Assembly (NCBI GenBank): GCA_963681505.1
Contig: OY811989.1
Span: forward strand, 3,585,854-3,649,853
DNA: 64,000 bases
Source of the DNA: Eunapius fragilis
Taxonomy: Eukaryota; Porifera; Demospongiae; Spongillida; Spongillidae
Direction of reading: 5' to 3'
Shown here in pieces: positions 1 through 10,781 of the stretch (positions are counted from its first letter, which is position 1; each line of letters starts with the position of its first letter). The notes below the pieces were generated by a model that saw only the letters and a list, made by a program, of their open reading frames with translations, did not search any database and was not told the DNA's origin. Made by a program: the position numbers and the translations under genes.

Positions 1-459
1 CACAACAGGTAATATGATCCCAGTTGCATGGCTTAGTTCAAGTAACTTGCAAATATTTCTGCAAGCTGTTTCTGCATTGTGCGCTGACACAGGTGGCCAT
101 AATTTATTTCAGTCTGAGGACTAGCACATCAAGGAACAAGACCAGTGGCATACAATGGCTAATGTAGATGCAAAATTGACACCAAGTTTATGTATCCGAT
201 TGATATCGGAAGTTTAGCTAGAAACTTCCTTTAGGATTTGACCCCGATTATGAAATCATTAAAAATACGCAACCCGTTTATAACGAGACTCCTGGCGATC
301 GGATCGTTTAGCTAGTTGTTGTAATCGAACGAACGAGGAGACGAAAGTGAGTAATTTCGTCGTTTGTTTCTTGTCGCAAAACCAAAACCGCGCGGTTGTT
401 GAGTACTGCCCCTCCTCGTACCCAGTCCCGGAATAATCCTCCTCCTCCTTGACCACGCA
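1..459. other. Intergenic, no gene recognised
   Basis: I see no supported gene here. The 259-636 stretch is open on the minus strand only because of the triplicated 51-bp repeat at its left end. Confidence 0.4.
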
Positions 460-611
460 TAGGAACACATTTAAAGAATGGGAAATTTCACCAATAGCTT
501 CAGAATTGGATAGGAACACATTTAAAGAATGGGAAATTTCACCAATAGCTTCAGAATTGGATAGGAACACATTTAAAGAATGGGAAATTTCACCAATAGC
601 TTCAGAATTGG
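460..611. repeat. Three tandem copies of a 51-bp repeat
   Basis: Copies start at 460, 511 and 562 and are identical to the eye. The period is 51 bp (17 codons), so the array is open in one frame on each strand (plus NTFKEWEISPIASEL, minus EAIGEISHSLNVF). No upstream start context or known domain supports translation. It could be a repeated exon piece of an unseen gene or a simple minisatellite. Confidence 0.85.
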
Positions 612-831
612 CTGGAGGAGTGCCTACTGTGATCAAATAGTCGATGGTATATTAGGGTAATTGTATTGTTATATTAGGGCCGTACTAAACGCTACTCGTA
701 TCATCTTGACGGGTTTAGAATTGTCGATAACAAACCAGAAAACTACAGGAGCAGTAGCAAATGATTTACAATCAACTACATCTATACGGTCAGTGTAAGA
801 CGTATAATTAGATATGAGAAAAAATCTATGA

Positions 832-983
832 AACAAGTAACTAAAAACATTCTCTATGAGAAAGTTGGTGAGATATAGGATTTGAAGGCAATGGTGGTGT
901 AAAAAGCAAGGAATTTTTCACCATTGCCTTCAAATCCTATATCTCACCAACTTTCTCATAGAAAATGTTTTTAGTTACTTGTT
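832..983. mobile_element. Hairpin MITE (near-perfect inverted repeat)
   Basis: Left arm 832-895 and right arm 919-983 are reverse complements over about 64 bp with one or two mismatches, around a 23-bp spacer. Arms begin AACAAGTAACTAAAAACATT. The same arms, more diverged, bound the element at 3,770-4,173, so this looks like an internally deleted member of that family. Confidence 0.75.
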
Positions 984-1633
984 ATCTAAAAATACATTTA
1001 TATTAGCTGGATTTGTTTTTCTAAACCTTAGTAAATTAAAAATGGGACAATGACTTATTTTCAAGAAATATGCTACTGCTGGATTGACTGCTTTATCATG
1101 CTACTGTCAAACTCAGATGGAGTTTACACTTTTAAATTAGAGATTAATTAGGGGGGGGGGGGGGGGGATGACACCTCGGAACAATGGAAAATTCACAGGC
1201 AATCAAGTTCTGCTGTTACAGAGAATTTTTTAATCCTCTGAAAAATCATTGCGTGATCCTACACAGGAAATCTCAGTGACGCGTGTGATTTGTGCGTGAT
1301 TATCTGTAATCATTCCAAAATGATTCCTCGCGTTTTTCCCCTGTGATTACAGACATTAATTGCGCGCTTTTTGGTCTCCGGCATTTTGAATTGTAATGCG
1401 GGCCAACTATTTACACAACGTGGGTCAACTATATTACTGATACAGCAAATCGATATCATGTCGCTCACCGATTCAGTTGTAATAGTTGAACACAATTGTT
1501 GACCCATGCACATTGACTTTCATTAGTAAGAATTCAATTATGTGAACGTACGTAGTCAGTGGTAATGGTGAACAAGTGGCCAGTAAAGTAATATTAAAAT
1601 TCACCGATAATTTTAAACTGCATAGGTGTAAAA
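984..1633. other. Intergenic AT-rich DNA with a G-run
   Basis: No gene recognised. A pure G-run lies at about 1,151-1,167. The last 100 bases are AT-rich and precede the monooxygenase start codon, so they probably include its promoter and 5' UTR; no TATA-like box is convincing. Confidence 0.4.
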
Positions 1634-2956
1634 ATGACGGATCAACTACCTGCCTTACGCATAGCTATCGTAGGGGCGGGTCCAGCTGGGCTCACATTGG
1701 CCTTGGCTCTGGCAGCTAGACCAAGTTTACGTGTCGACATCTTTGAACGAGACACTGATCACCGCTCTTCGGTAACTTTCAACCCTGGGCGGAGCTATAC
1801 CATTGACATAACGGGCCACGACATCAAGGCGGCTCGGTATGTTGGGGTGACAAGGACGTTGGACAATTCGCTCATTCAGTTCCTCGGTCTTCGCCTAGTT
1901 TTTGCCTCGCGTGATGTACGATGTAAGGAGCCTGGGTGGACCGGATCGCGAGGCGATATTTGCCGGGCCCTGCTGTTAGAACTACTGGAGCGAACCAAAG
2001 GAAACGACCGCGTAACCGTGCACTTTGGTACGGAGGCGACAGTTGTGAGTGCAGCGGAGGGCACATTGCTTATCCGCAACGACGACGGCTCTCGCGAGGA
2101 GTCGTTCGGTCTCGTCGTCGGATGCGACGGAGCCGGCAGTAGTGTTAGAAAGGCGATGCAAGAGCAGATTGGAGGCTTTACCGTGACCACCTACCCGTCG
2201 TTGACGAACCATGCCACCATGATTCATATGGATTTGAAATCAGGCACTGACGCACTGGACCCGCGCTTCCTCTATATACTTTCACCATCTCCTGTTTTGC
2301 TTGTGGCAGGCGCGATATGTGGACCTAACGGACCAACAGAACCCCTCTGGTTCTGTCAGGTGGGCACGTCCGGAACCCGCCCGCACTTCAGTTCATCGGA
2401 CGAAGCTGCGACATTTTTAACTGGGGCATACAAGGGCATGTCAGCGCTGTGCAGCAGGGCGTCGATCGAGGCGTACTCTCATCGGGAGAGCGTCCCCGTC
2501 GGACGCTCCAAGGCGTGTAGCGCCATGCACGGCGGCCGCACCGTGCTCCTGGGAGACGCCGGGGCGCCTTTCCCTCCTATTGGCCAGGGCGTCAATGCTG
2601 CAATGGAAGCTGCAACTGTTCTGGATACATGCATCGGTTTGCGGCTACGCGACAGCGGCGGCTCCGTTGAGTCGCTGGAAGCAGCGGCCAGGGACTTCAC
2701 TCTGGTGTGGGGCCCCGAAGCTTCGGCTGCAACCACCATCGCTCGGAAGATGGAGTATAAGGCAAACGTGTTCTCCGTTGCCAAGCGGCTTATGTACATG
2801 CGCCTAGGAGTCAGTGCATTGCATAACGCGAAAGACGGCGATCTATCGTACGCACAAGCTCTCGCCATCGAATGTCGCGCAGATCGCTGCTTCGCGATAG
2901 CTGCAGTAACCGTGCCCGTTGCTGTCGCAGTATGCATATGGCTTTGCAGATGTTGA
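1634..2956 (+). CDS. FAD-dependent monooxygenase, kynurenine 3-monooxygenase-like
   Basis: Single-exon gene of 440 residues for a class A flavoprotein hydroxylase that would use NAD(P)H and O2 to hydroxylate an aromatic or similar substrate. Visible motifs: Rossmann GAGPAG at residues 14-19, an acidic residue ending beta-2 (FERD, E38), GRSYTIDIT near 52-60 resembling the GRSINL stretch of KMO, SRGDICRALL near 105, the DG motif GCDGAGSSVR at 163-172 and the GD motif LLGDAGAPFPPIGQG from 305. A hydrophobic tail (IAAVTVPVAVAVCIWL) ends the protein, like the C-terminal membrane anchor of KMO. The start was chosen at the first ATG before the Rossmann fold. There is no intron and the GC content is clearly higher than in flanking DNA. 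It could equally be a zeaxanthin-epoxidase/PHBH-type paralogue; the substrate is not deducible. Confidence 0.85.
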   Translation: MTDQLPALRIAIVGAGPAGLTLALALAARPSLRVDIFERDTDHRSSVTFNPGRSYTIDITGHDIKAARYVGVTRTLDNSLIQFLGLRLVFASRDVRCKEPGWTGSRGDICRALLLELLERTKGNDRVTVHFGTEATVVSAAEGTLLIRNDDGSREESFGLVVGCDGAGSSVRKAMQEQIGGFTVTTYPSLTNHATMIHMDLKSGTDALDPRFLYILSPSPVLLVAGAICGPNGPTEPLWFCQVGTSGTRPHFSSSDEAATFLTGAYKGMSALCSRASIEAYSHRESVPVGRSKACSAMHGGRTVLLGDAGAPFPPIGQGVNAAMEAATVLDTCIGLRLRDSGGSVESLEAAARDFTLVWGPEASAATTIARKMEYKANVFSVAKRLMYMRLGVSALHNAKDGDLSYAQALAIECRADRCFAIAAVTVPVAVAVCIWLCRC

Positions 2957-3289
2957 ACGATCTCACTACATGCATGTATATGTAGGAGACATCTCTGAAC
3001 CGCATTGTATATAATTACCCATGCACGCATCGTCAAGTGCACATTTTGATTCCTCATTTATATGAACACTATAGCTGATGCATGCATGCATTTCGTATCA
3101 TAAAACAATGTGTTTTCTACTGAACACTGAAATGGCACTGCATGCTGCATGATTCAGTTAGCGCCTCCATTAACTAACATTATATATATATATATATTGT
3201 GTCAGGCTGCTACCACATATCCCAGCAGGGCCGGCATAGTACTATACGGGATCAAGGGCACGTGCTGCACTACCAGGGCAATTCAAGAG

Positions 3290-3500
3290 CACCTGCATGC
3301 ACTACCAGGGCAAGAGCACGTGCATGCACTACCGCAGGGCAAGAGCAGGGCAAGAGCACCTGCATGCACTACCGCAGGGCAAGAGCACATGCATGCACTA
3401 CCGCAGGGCAAGAGCACGTGCATGCACTACCGCAGGGCAAGAGTACATGCATGCATGCACGCACTATACCACGGCAAGAGCACATGCATGCATGCACTAT
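3290..3500. repeat. 29-bp minisatellite (GCAAGAGCACATGCATGCAC)
   Basis: About seven imperfect copies of a 29-bp unit, each containing GCAAGAGCAC followed by ATGCATGCACTACC. All forward frames stay open through it, which explains several overlapping ORFs; these are not treated as genes. Confidence 0.8.
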
Positions 3501-3769
3501 GAAAACAATATATCCGCTAATTGATATGCTCATGGTGTATATCAATTTATTATTGCATGCATTAATTGTGCTTGACTTTTTAAAAAGCTAGTCTGATTAT
3601 TAAATCTCGTCCCCAAAAAATTAAAATTGTAGTTCTGGAATTTCACCACCACTCGCGTTCGCTAAGCTTGTTTAAAGCGTTTAAAACAAACAAAACATTT
3701 TTTCTACTTCTTGACTAAGGAATTTAAATTTTCATGAGTTTACATGTTTAATAACTGACTCCTTAAAAT
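3501..3769. other. Intergenic AT-rich DNA
   Basis: No gene or repeat recognised. Confidence 0.35.
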
Positions 3770-4173
3770 AAGTACAAGTAATAAAAACATTCTCCATACG
3801 AGAAGGTTAGTGGTATATAGGAATCAAAGGCGATGGTGGTGTAAAAAGCAAGGGAACAAAGTTTCTGATTGAAAAGAAAAAAATGAAATAGACCTATATT
3901 AGCATGTAACAAGGTTTCTGATTGAAAAGGAAAAATGATATAGACCTATATTAGCATGCTAATATATATATATATATATTTCATTTTTCCTTTCAAGAAC
4001 GTCAACTTGCGCGATCATGACAGATTTATTTTAGAACTCAGTGATCTGCAGTGTGGGTGTACCATTAAAATATTACCCAGATTATTGCGCCGGTCCCTTT
4101 TACACCCTCGTTGCCTTCCAATCCTACATACCACAGACACTCTTGTAAAGGATATTTTTAATTACTTGTTTCA
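3770..4173. mobile_element. MITE-like element related to the 832-983 hairpin
   Basis: Left end at about 3,770 (ACAAGTAATAAAAACATTCT) and right end at about 4,173 are inverted repeats of each other and match the arms of the 832-983 hairpin. The interior has a direct duplication of about 50 bp (3,864-3,913 and 3,910-3,957, each with GTTTCTGATTGAAAAG and TAGACCTATATTAGCATG) and an (AT)n hairpin. No transposase is visible, so it is non-autonomous. Confidence 0.6.
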
Positions 4174-4529
4174 TGAGTTTTGTTCATGACTGAGATGAGA
4201 TGAATCCTTGGTGGTAACCTTACATGGGACGGTGCATGGCTTAACAAAATAACCTTTCTGGGTAGTTGTTCAGGTATTCAAGTTCATATTCTATATAATT
4301 ATTTTTGTGACTCTATCAAATGATCAATGATCATTACGTATCCAAACACCGGCTTAGATTCTATAATTAGCCATGTCAGATGCAGCTAATTCAACAGGTT
4401 AGAGGTTAAGGTTTCAGCGGCGAGTGTGAGCCTTGTTCTTGCATAATTTCAACCTCCTGCCGAGTTGTTCTATTCCACTAGTACTTAAAGGAGACTGAGA
4501 CGTGAGAAGCAGGAACAACGTTGATGCTA

Positions 4530-4900
4530 GAGCATACGTACAGATGGGTGTGGGGCCGAGGAATCATCCAATTTTTTTTTTTTTCAGCAGTTGCACGTGT
4601 GGACCCTTTTGAGCTACTGGCATGGCTACTGCAATGTCTAGGTACGTACTCTGGTAAACTGAAGGCATTTTTGATTAACGATGCCACTATTCTAGTATTC
4701 TCACTTCAGTATCCAATCATAACCCTAGTATACTATAAAGGAGCCCGTTAGGGTTTGACCGTACTAGAAACATAATTTCTAAGTGCGCGTACTTATGTAG
4801 GCGTACTGTAAATTCATGCACATGGTAGACCCAGTGTAAACTCAAACGGCGCACTAAATGATAGCTCCAATTCCAATTTATGCTCAATGCAAGTCAGTCA
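4530..4900 (+). pseudogene. Diverged copy of the zinc-finger gene 5' exon region
   Basis: This stretch aligns with the promoter/exon-1 region of the three zinc-finger genes (11,075-11,330, 20,860-21,180, 33,305-33,620). It shares GTGGGGCCGAGGAAT, a T-rich tract ending CAG, ACTGCAATGTC and a donor GTACGTA (exon end 4,641), then AAGGCATTTTTGATTA and TCCAATTTATGC. It still has ATG at 4,634 followed by TCT AG and the donor. No zinc-finger exon follows; gypsy DNA comes next. It is an older partial duplicate or a stranded promoter. Confidence 0.55.
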
Positions 4901-5159
4901 CTCAAGAATATAAGTGTGTTTAGACAAAGCCTTGATTTAAAGCCTTACAAAACCTTGAATCCACTCTATCGTTTTGAAGGGAGCTGTCTCAGAGGCGGAT
5001 GTACTTGGAGGAATGGGAAGCTTGTTATTGTATGGATGGATAAATAATTTTGGCAATGCAAAGTTCTGATAAACCTGCAGTAGTATGATGCTAACGCTAA
5101 AAAGGACTACAAATCTTTCAGACTAGGTGGGATACGCTTGTCTGCAATGCATTTAATTT

Positions 5160-6640
5160 TTTCAGGGTTTGTCTCCACCCCTTTAGCAGAAACCACATTT
5201 CCTAGGTAACAAACACTGGTCTGTAGGAAATGACATTGAAGGCTTGATCTTTAGCCCAGCCTTTCTAAGGCGGGCAAACACTTCCCCAAGTAACGTCAAA
5301 TGCTCTTCAACACTTCTACTATAAACAATAATATCATCAAGGTACACTAAACAGGATGACCAATGCAATCCAGCTAGAACCCGTTCCATTAACCTTTGAG
5401 GGATGTTGCATAACCCAAAGGGCATGACCTGAAACTGATAATATCTGAAGGGAGTAACAAAGGCAGTCTTTTCCTTGTCTTTTGGATGCAGTTCTACCTG
5501 CCAGTAGCCACTGGATAGATGTAAGGTTGCGAAATAGTTCAATGGATCTAGTGTTTCACCAATTCTAGGTTTTGATTTAATTTGCGAAAATCAATACAAA
5601 ATCTGACCCCCCCCCCCCCATCTTTTTTCCAAACCTACACAATTGGGGATGCCTATGGACCTGCACTTGGTTCTATAATGCCATTATCCAGCATGTCATT
5701 CAATAACTTACGCACTTGTGAATGCTGATGAAATGGTAGGTGTCTTGCACATTGGCGGATGGACTGCGTATCCCCAGTGTGTATATGATGGAAGACCAAT
5801 AGACTTGTACGGCCAAGATCATAATCTGATAGAGCAATGATGTCCTTGAAGTCAAGAAGGCAACCCTCTGGCTCGCTGTCTTTCTCTATCCCCAAGTGTG
5901 ACCGCCATCTCAAGCATCAACTTCTATCCTCTCTTCTAACAGGCTGTTTCTCTCCTCCTGCAAACCTGCTGAGCTCACTTTACAGCAATACTCTTGTACT
6001 GGCTCCACAGTTCCTATGTTCACATTCTTACTGACCATGACTGGGGCTGGGGATGGGTTAAGAACCTGAATCATTATGTGTCCTGAAATTACAGGTGAGA
6101 TGGAGCGTGCAACTACCAGACCATATTCATTCATGAGGTTCAACTATACCATTCTCGGAAACTGGCCATGGCTGTACAGAAACAGTTGCTGTGAGACTCA
6201 TGTGGCATGATGCTGGAATCTTTGGATATAAACACAAAGCAAACCAATGAGTTGTCCTTTTCCTTACTCCTGTCCACCAGGGGTACATTCTTTCCACAGG
6301 TCTGCTATGATGACATGCCGCAGCAGACCTACCACACACCCATATTGTGACAAAACATCAGTGCCCAATAGACATTCCTGAGTCAACTGCTGTGTCACCA
6401 AAACCCTATGATTACCTTAATATTAGTTTCACCAAGAAGTTTCAACTTCTCTACACTAGCAGTAACCACTGAGCGGAGTACAGGCTGTAGTGTTCCCATC
6501 ATTTTGGCATGAATCTGTTTCCATACATCCTACCAAATGACTGAGTCCAGGGTGGAACCCTTCCTGCAGCACTTCCACTTCTGTCGGTCTCCCTGTCCTG
6601 AACCTGCTCGAGGATTAAATAGTTGTGCACCCAAAACCAG
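5160..6640 (-). pseudogene. Ty3/gypsy element B, decayed protease-RT fragment
   Basis: Read on the minus strand. A retropepsin tail (LLGTDVLSQYGC near 6,340) comes first, then a linker and the start of reverse transcriptase (LLNDMLDNGIIEPS near 5,670). RT core (5,183-5,542) has FVTPFRYYQFQVMPFGLCN and the catalytic block VYLDDIIVYS. Stops, frameshifts and a C-run near 5,611 interrupt it, and RNase H and integrase are absent. Its sequence differs from element A, so it is a separate family. Confidence 0.8.
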
Positions 6641-6757
6641 TTTGTCCAGTGCAGAAACCAGTTAGGACCTGTAATACCTGGTGGAATACAAGTACAACCT
6701 GAAATGCCAGACTACCGTCCCATCTACACAAACACAGTACAAATTAAGGTATAGTTA

Positions 6758-9700
6758 CTACCATTGTCCAATAGACCCTACACTACACTCCCCCTCACTT
6801 AGACCTAGTCCCATAATAGTCAGGTGGGGAACGGTGATGTAATGATCGGCGGAGTGCTGGCACAAGAGGAACCATTGGTGGTTCAGGTACTTCAGGTGCT
6901 CGTGGTTCTTCCGTCTGTTCTGGAACATCTCCAGCTGGCTTTTGACTATAATGGGAACCTTTGGTACCTGGTCATTGTCATTTTCTGCTTCTCCAGTGAA
7001 GGGGGTCACAGTCTTTCCCATCTTCAACAGTGCCCCTTGTTGCCTAAGCCTTAACATGGTTAACATGATAACGTGCCTCACGTCCATCTGGAAACTTCAC
7101 CACCAATCACAGAGGGCCTGAACACTTTGCCACCACTGCTGAAATCCATTTAGGTGAACCCCTGTGGTTTAGTACATACACTATCTCCAACATTGAATGA
7201 GCGATATCGAGCATGCTGGTCATGTCCTGTCTTCTGGCGTTCTTGGTTTTTTTTTGTGACTCCAGGTCTGTGTTCTTGCGTTCTTTGTTCTGCCTTTCAG
7301 AAACCATGAAATCAAGGTGTGATCTTGCCAGGTTGACGACCAAGAAGCAGCTCTGCCGGAGATCGACCCGTTGTTGAGTGTAGGGCTAGTCTGTATTGAA
7401 AAAGGAAACGTATTAAGCAAGTTTCCATCTCACCTGATGACTTTTCAGTGCATCCTTAACTATCTGCACGGCACATTCAGTAATTCATTGCTAGCTGGGT
7501 GGTACAGTGCAGTTTTGACATGTCTAGCTTCACAAAAGTCTGGAATTCTGTGCTGGTAAAAGCTGTGCCATTACCAGATACCAAGACCTCTGGAAGACCA
7601 TGTGTAGCAAACACTTTCCTCGAATGCCTTAATCGCCTGCTTTGATGAAGTGGATGCCACTACAGATGCTTCCAGCCATTTGGAGTGTGCATCCACCAGG
7701 ACAAACTAGGTCTTTCCCTGAAACGGACCTGCAAAGACCACATGTAACCGTGACCAATGCTTTGATGGCCACTCCCATGGATGAAGGTGAGCTTTAGGCA
7801 GAGACTTCTGATTAGCCTGGCATGCATCATAAGTGCTCACCTTAGCCTCCAAGTCAGCATCCAACCCACGCCACCATACTACACTTTTGGCCAGAGACTT
7901 CATCCTTTAGATTCCCGGATGACCCTCGTGCAACATGCAAATCACAGCTTGTCTACCACAAGTAGGAATTACCACAGGTCTGACTTCTCCATGGTACACA
8001 ACCACCCTGCACACTGAACTCCAATTGTCTCTGTTTGTATGGTTGCCATGCCTTCTTAACCCAGACTCCCCAGTCTTCGCTGACCAGCCATGTAACACCA
8101 TATGTCGCACCTTGGGCCCGTCCACAATCTAATGATAGTTGCTGTTACAGGAGACTCTGTCAGAGAGGGTCTCCATCATGAGCACTGTATCTCCTGGAAG
8201 AGGGATGCACTCATCAAGCCCGCAGTCTGCTCAATCCATCAGCATTTGCTTGATTCTTTCCAGACCTAAACACCACACTTAGAGTTAGTGCCCACCTCTG
8301 AATTCTGGGTGAAGCCATGGATGGAACTGGTCTATCTTCGCTGAATAAATACTGCAGAGGTTTGTGGTCTGGAAACACAATGAATCTTCTTCCAAGCAGA
8401 TACTAGTGGAATTTCTTCACCCCAAACACAATGGCCAGCCCTTCTTTCGCAATCAGGGAGTACTTCCTCTCAGCTGGAGCCAATGAGCAGGAAGCATAAG
8501 CAATAGGCCTCTCTGATCCATCTTCCATCAAGTGTGACAAAACAACGTGAACAAAGCCCTGTACTCATACATTATATTCTCTCTCCATCCCCTTTCCCTC
8601 CCATTCCCTCTCCCTTCCCCCTCTGCCTTTCCCCTTCTCACTCTCTCCCTTCCTTTTCCCTCCCTTCTCCCTCCCAAGCCCGTATGGAGATGCATCACAA
8701 GAGAGAGCCAGCTTCGTGTCTGGGTCATAGTGTACAAGTAAAGTTTCTGATGTCAGTACTTGTTAAAAGCTGCCTCCTGCATGCTCTAACACCCAATGCC
8801 AGGGATGCAGTTTTGTCAGGAGTTTGTACAAGGGGGCCAAGACATCCGTTAGATGAGGAAGGAACTCGCCATAATAGGTTACAAGCCCTAGGAACGATTT
8901 TAACTGAGTGGTGTCTTGAGGGCTGGGCGCATTCACGATTGCACGCCATTTTTTCTCTGTTGGCCGGATCCTGTCAGCAGAGATGTGATGCCCCAAGTAC
9001 TCCACACTATAGGTAGCATGAACCTGCATTTTGATTCCTTCAGTCTCATACCTGCTTGCTTCAGTCGCGATAACACTTTCTCCAAGGTAAGCAGATGTTC
9101 ACTCCTTGATGACCCTGACACTGGTATGTCATCTAGGTAGACATAGACATTAAGGATATCACCAAGGAGACCTTCCATGGTGCACTGGAAGATCGCCGGT
9201 GCAGAAGCAACCCCAAATGGAAGTCGATTGTATCTGTAAAGCCCTTTTTGAGTGGAGATAGACATGAACTTTTTGGAATCCTCGTCTAGAGGCAGTTGCA
9301 AGTAGGCGTTTGCCAGATCCAGTGTGGAGAATACCTGCCCCTTCCCAATGAAGCCAGCAAGTTGATCTATCCAAGGAAGTGGGTAGGACTTCAGGTCTGC
9401 CAACCGATTTACTATGAGTTTGTAGTGACCCCCACAAATGCGACTGCTGCCATCTTGTTTCACAATAGGGGGCAGCCCACTCCAAAAATTTCACTGCTTC
9501 GATGACGCTCATTCTCTCCAGTCTGTCTAGCTCCTGTTCGACCCTCCCCCGCAAAGCAAAAGGCACTGGGCGTGGTTTGTAAAACGATGGTTTAGCTGAA
9601 GCCTTCACCCGAATTGTAACAGCAAATCCTTTGAACTGGTCCACATGACTGCATAGCAACTCCTGTACATCATTGTCTGCCCTTGTGTGAAACACCGACA

Positions 9701-9995
9701 GTGTATCTTTCAATTTATGCAGCCAATTTCTTCACATCAGCGAGGGACTGGTCAGTACCTGCCACTACCAACAAATCCAGAAGAGCCTGGACGTTGCGAC
9801 AGCATACGTTCACTGAGATACTTCCCTTGATGGCCAACATCTCCCCCGTGTGGGTACACAGACGCATGTTCATTTTCATTTTATGCAGGGAGAGTCTTGA
9901 TGCAGCGTCTGCCCACAATCGGTGAAATGTTGTCTCACTGATGATAGACGCTGAGGCTCCAGATCCACTTCCATGACCAAGTCTGCGCCGCGTTG
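6758..9995 (-). pseudogene. Ty3/gypsy element A, decayed pol (PR-RT-RNaseH-IN)
   Basis: Read on the minus strand. It opens with a retropepsin-like stretch (GSGASASIISETTF near 9,940, first Asp of the usual DSGA apparently replaced). RT follows (9,713-8,763; LDRLERMSVIEAV, STLDLANAYLQLPL, VYLDDIPV, VEYLGHHIS), then RNase H (CDASPYGLG; SHLMEDGSERPIAYAS), an HHCC finger plus integrase core (8,125-7,600; DACQANQ, FVLVDAHSKWLEA) and a C-terminal tail (VYVLNHRGSPKW; RSLHHRSPPDYYGT near 6,800). Multiple frameshifts and stops make it inactive. Its gag remnant lies at 10,782-11,038, split off by a nested transposon. No LTR pair was found. Confidence 0.85.
8547..8674. repeat. Pyrimidine-rich low-complexity insertion inside gypsy RNase H
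   Basis: Roughly 128 bp of CTCCCTTTCC-type sequence separates the codons for CDASPYGLG from VVLSHLMEDG, which are contiguous in the RNase H domain of this family. It is therefore an insertion or expansion in the dead element. Confidence 0.65.
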
Positions 9996-10098
9996 ATCTT
10001 AACCGCTAATGCAGTGGCGTAGGAACGGTTCAAAAAGTGGGGGGGCTGAAAATATTTATTCATAAGTGGTGTGGGTGTGCTTTGTATTTGTCACCATG

Positions 10099-10661
10099 TC
10101 GGGGCGGATACAGGATTTTCCAAAAGGGTGGAGGGGGGGGGGGGGGTTGAGACCCGCGATACGAAAAGCGGGGGGGGGGGGGGGGGTGTCCACTTCAGGC
10201 CCAATACGAAAAGCGCGCGGGGGGGGGGGGGGGGGGGGTGCTGTACGCTTCAGGCACGATGCGAAAAGTGGGGGGGGGGAGGCTGCTTAGCGAAGAAGGG
10301 GATGTACCTTCAGGGGCGGATCCAGGATTTCAGAAAAGGGGGGGTTGCTAATTAATATTCATGATGCGGGGGAGGGGTCTGGGGCGGAGCCCCAGCCGCC
10401 AACGCTTTTTGATTATATCTTGCGCACAACACTACATAATAGTTTGTTTCCTCGCAGAGCTGCAGTTGTATTACGAATTTCAGCCATCTTTACTTCGCAA
10501 TAATTCTTAATTGTTACTAATGATAATTATTCATTACGGGTTTGAAAGGGGGGGTTGCAACCCCCCCAACCCCCCCCTGGATCCGCCTCTGACCTTATAT
10601 GAAAGGGGGGTTGCAACCCTCAACCCCCCCCCCCCCCCCCCCCCCCACGTATCCGCCCCTG
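10099..10661. mobile_element. MITE, middle layer of the nest
   Basis: Left end CGGGGCGGATACAGGATTTT and right end GTATCCGCCCCTG are inverted repeats. The flanking 5-bp repeat is CCATG (10,094-10,098 and 10,662-10,666). It is rich in G-runs on the left and C-runs on the right. Confidence 0.7.
10311..10591. mobile_element. MITE, inner layer of the nest
   Basis: Ends CAGGGGCGGATCCAGGATTT and CCCTGGATCCGCCTCTG form the terminal inverted repeat. The 5-bp repeat ACCTT flanks it at 10,306-10,310 and 10,592-10,596. About 280 bp, non-coding. Confidence 0.8.
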
Positions 10662-10781
10662 CCATGGTCTCGCCCAGTTAACTGATCTTAATATAATTTT
10701 ATTCATAAATATGGGCACAAGATGTGAGGGGGCTGAGCCCCCCCTGCCCCCCCGCTTCCTACGCCTATGTAATGTCAGTGG

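Larger units (their letters stand above)
10012..10769. mobile_element. DNA transposon (MITE), outer layer of a three-level nest
   Basis: Ends CAGTGGCGTAGGAACGG (left) and CCGCTTCCTACGCCTATG (right) are terminal inverted repeats. A 5-bp direct repeat TAATG flanks it (10,007-10,011 and 10,770-10,774). Units 2 and 3 keep the empty site (CGCTAATGTCAGTG). No transposase is visible. hAT-like families with 5-bp duplications are a possible home; this is inference. Confidence 0.8.

Noticed and set aside
2479-3057. 192-codon minus ORF opposite the monooxygenase
   Set aside because: Antisense shadow of a GC-rich coding gene; no domain.
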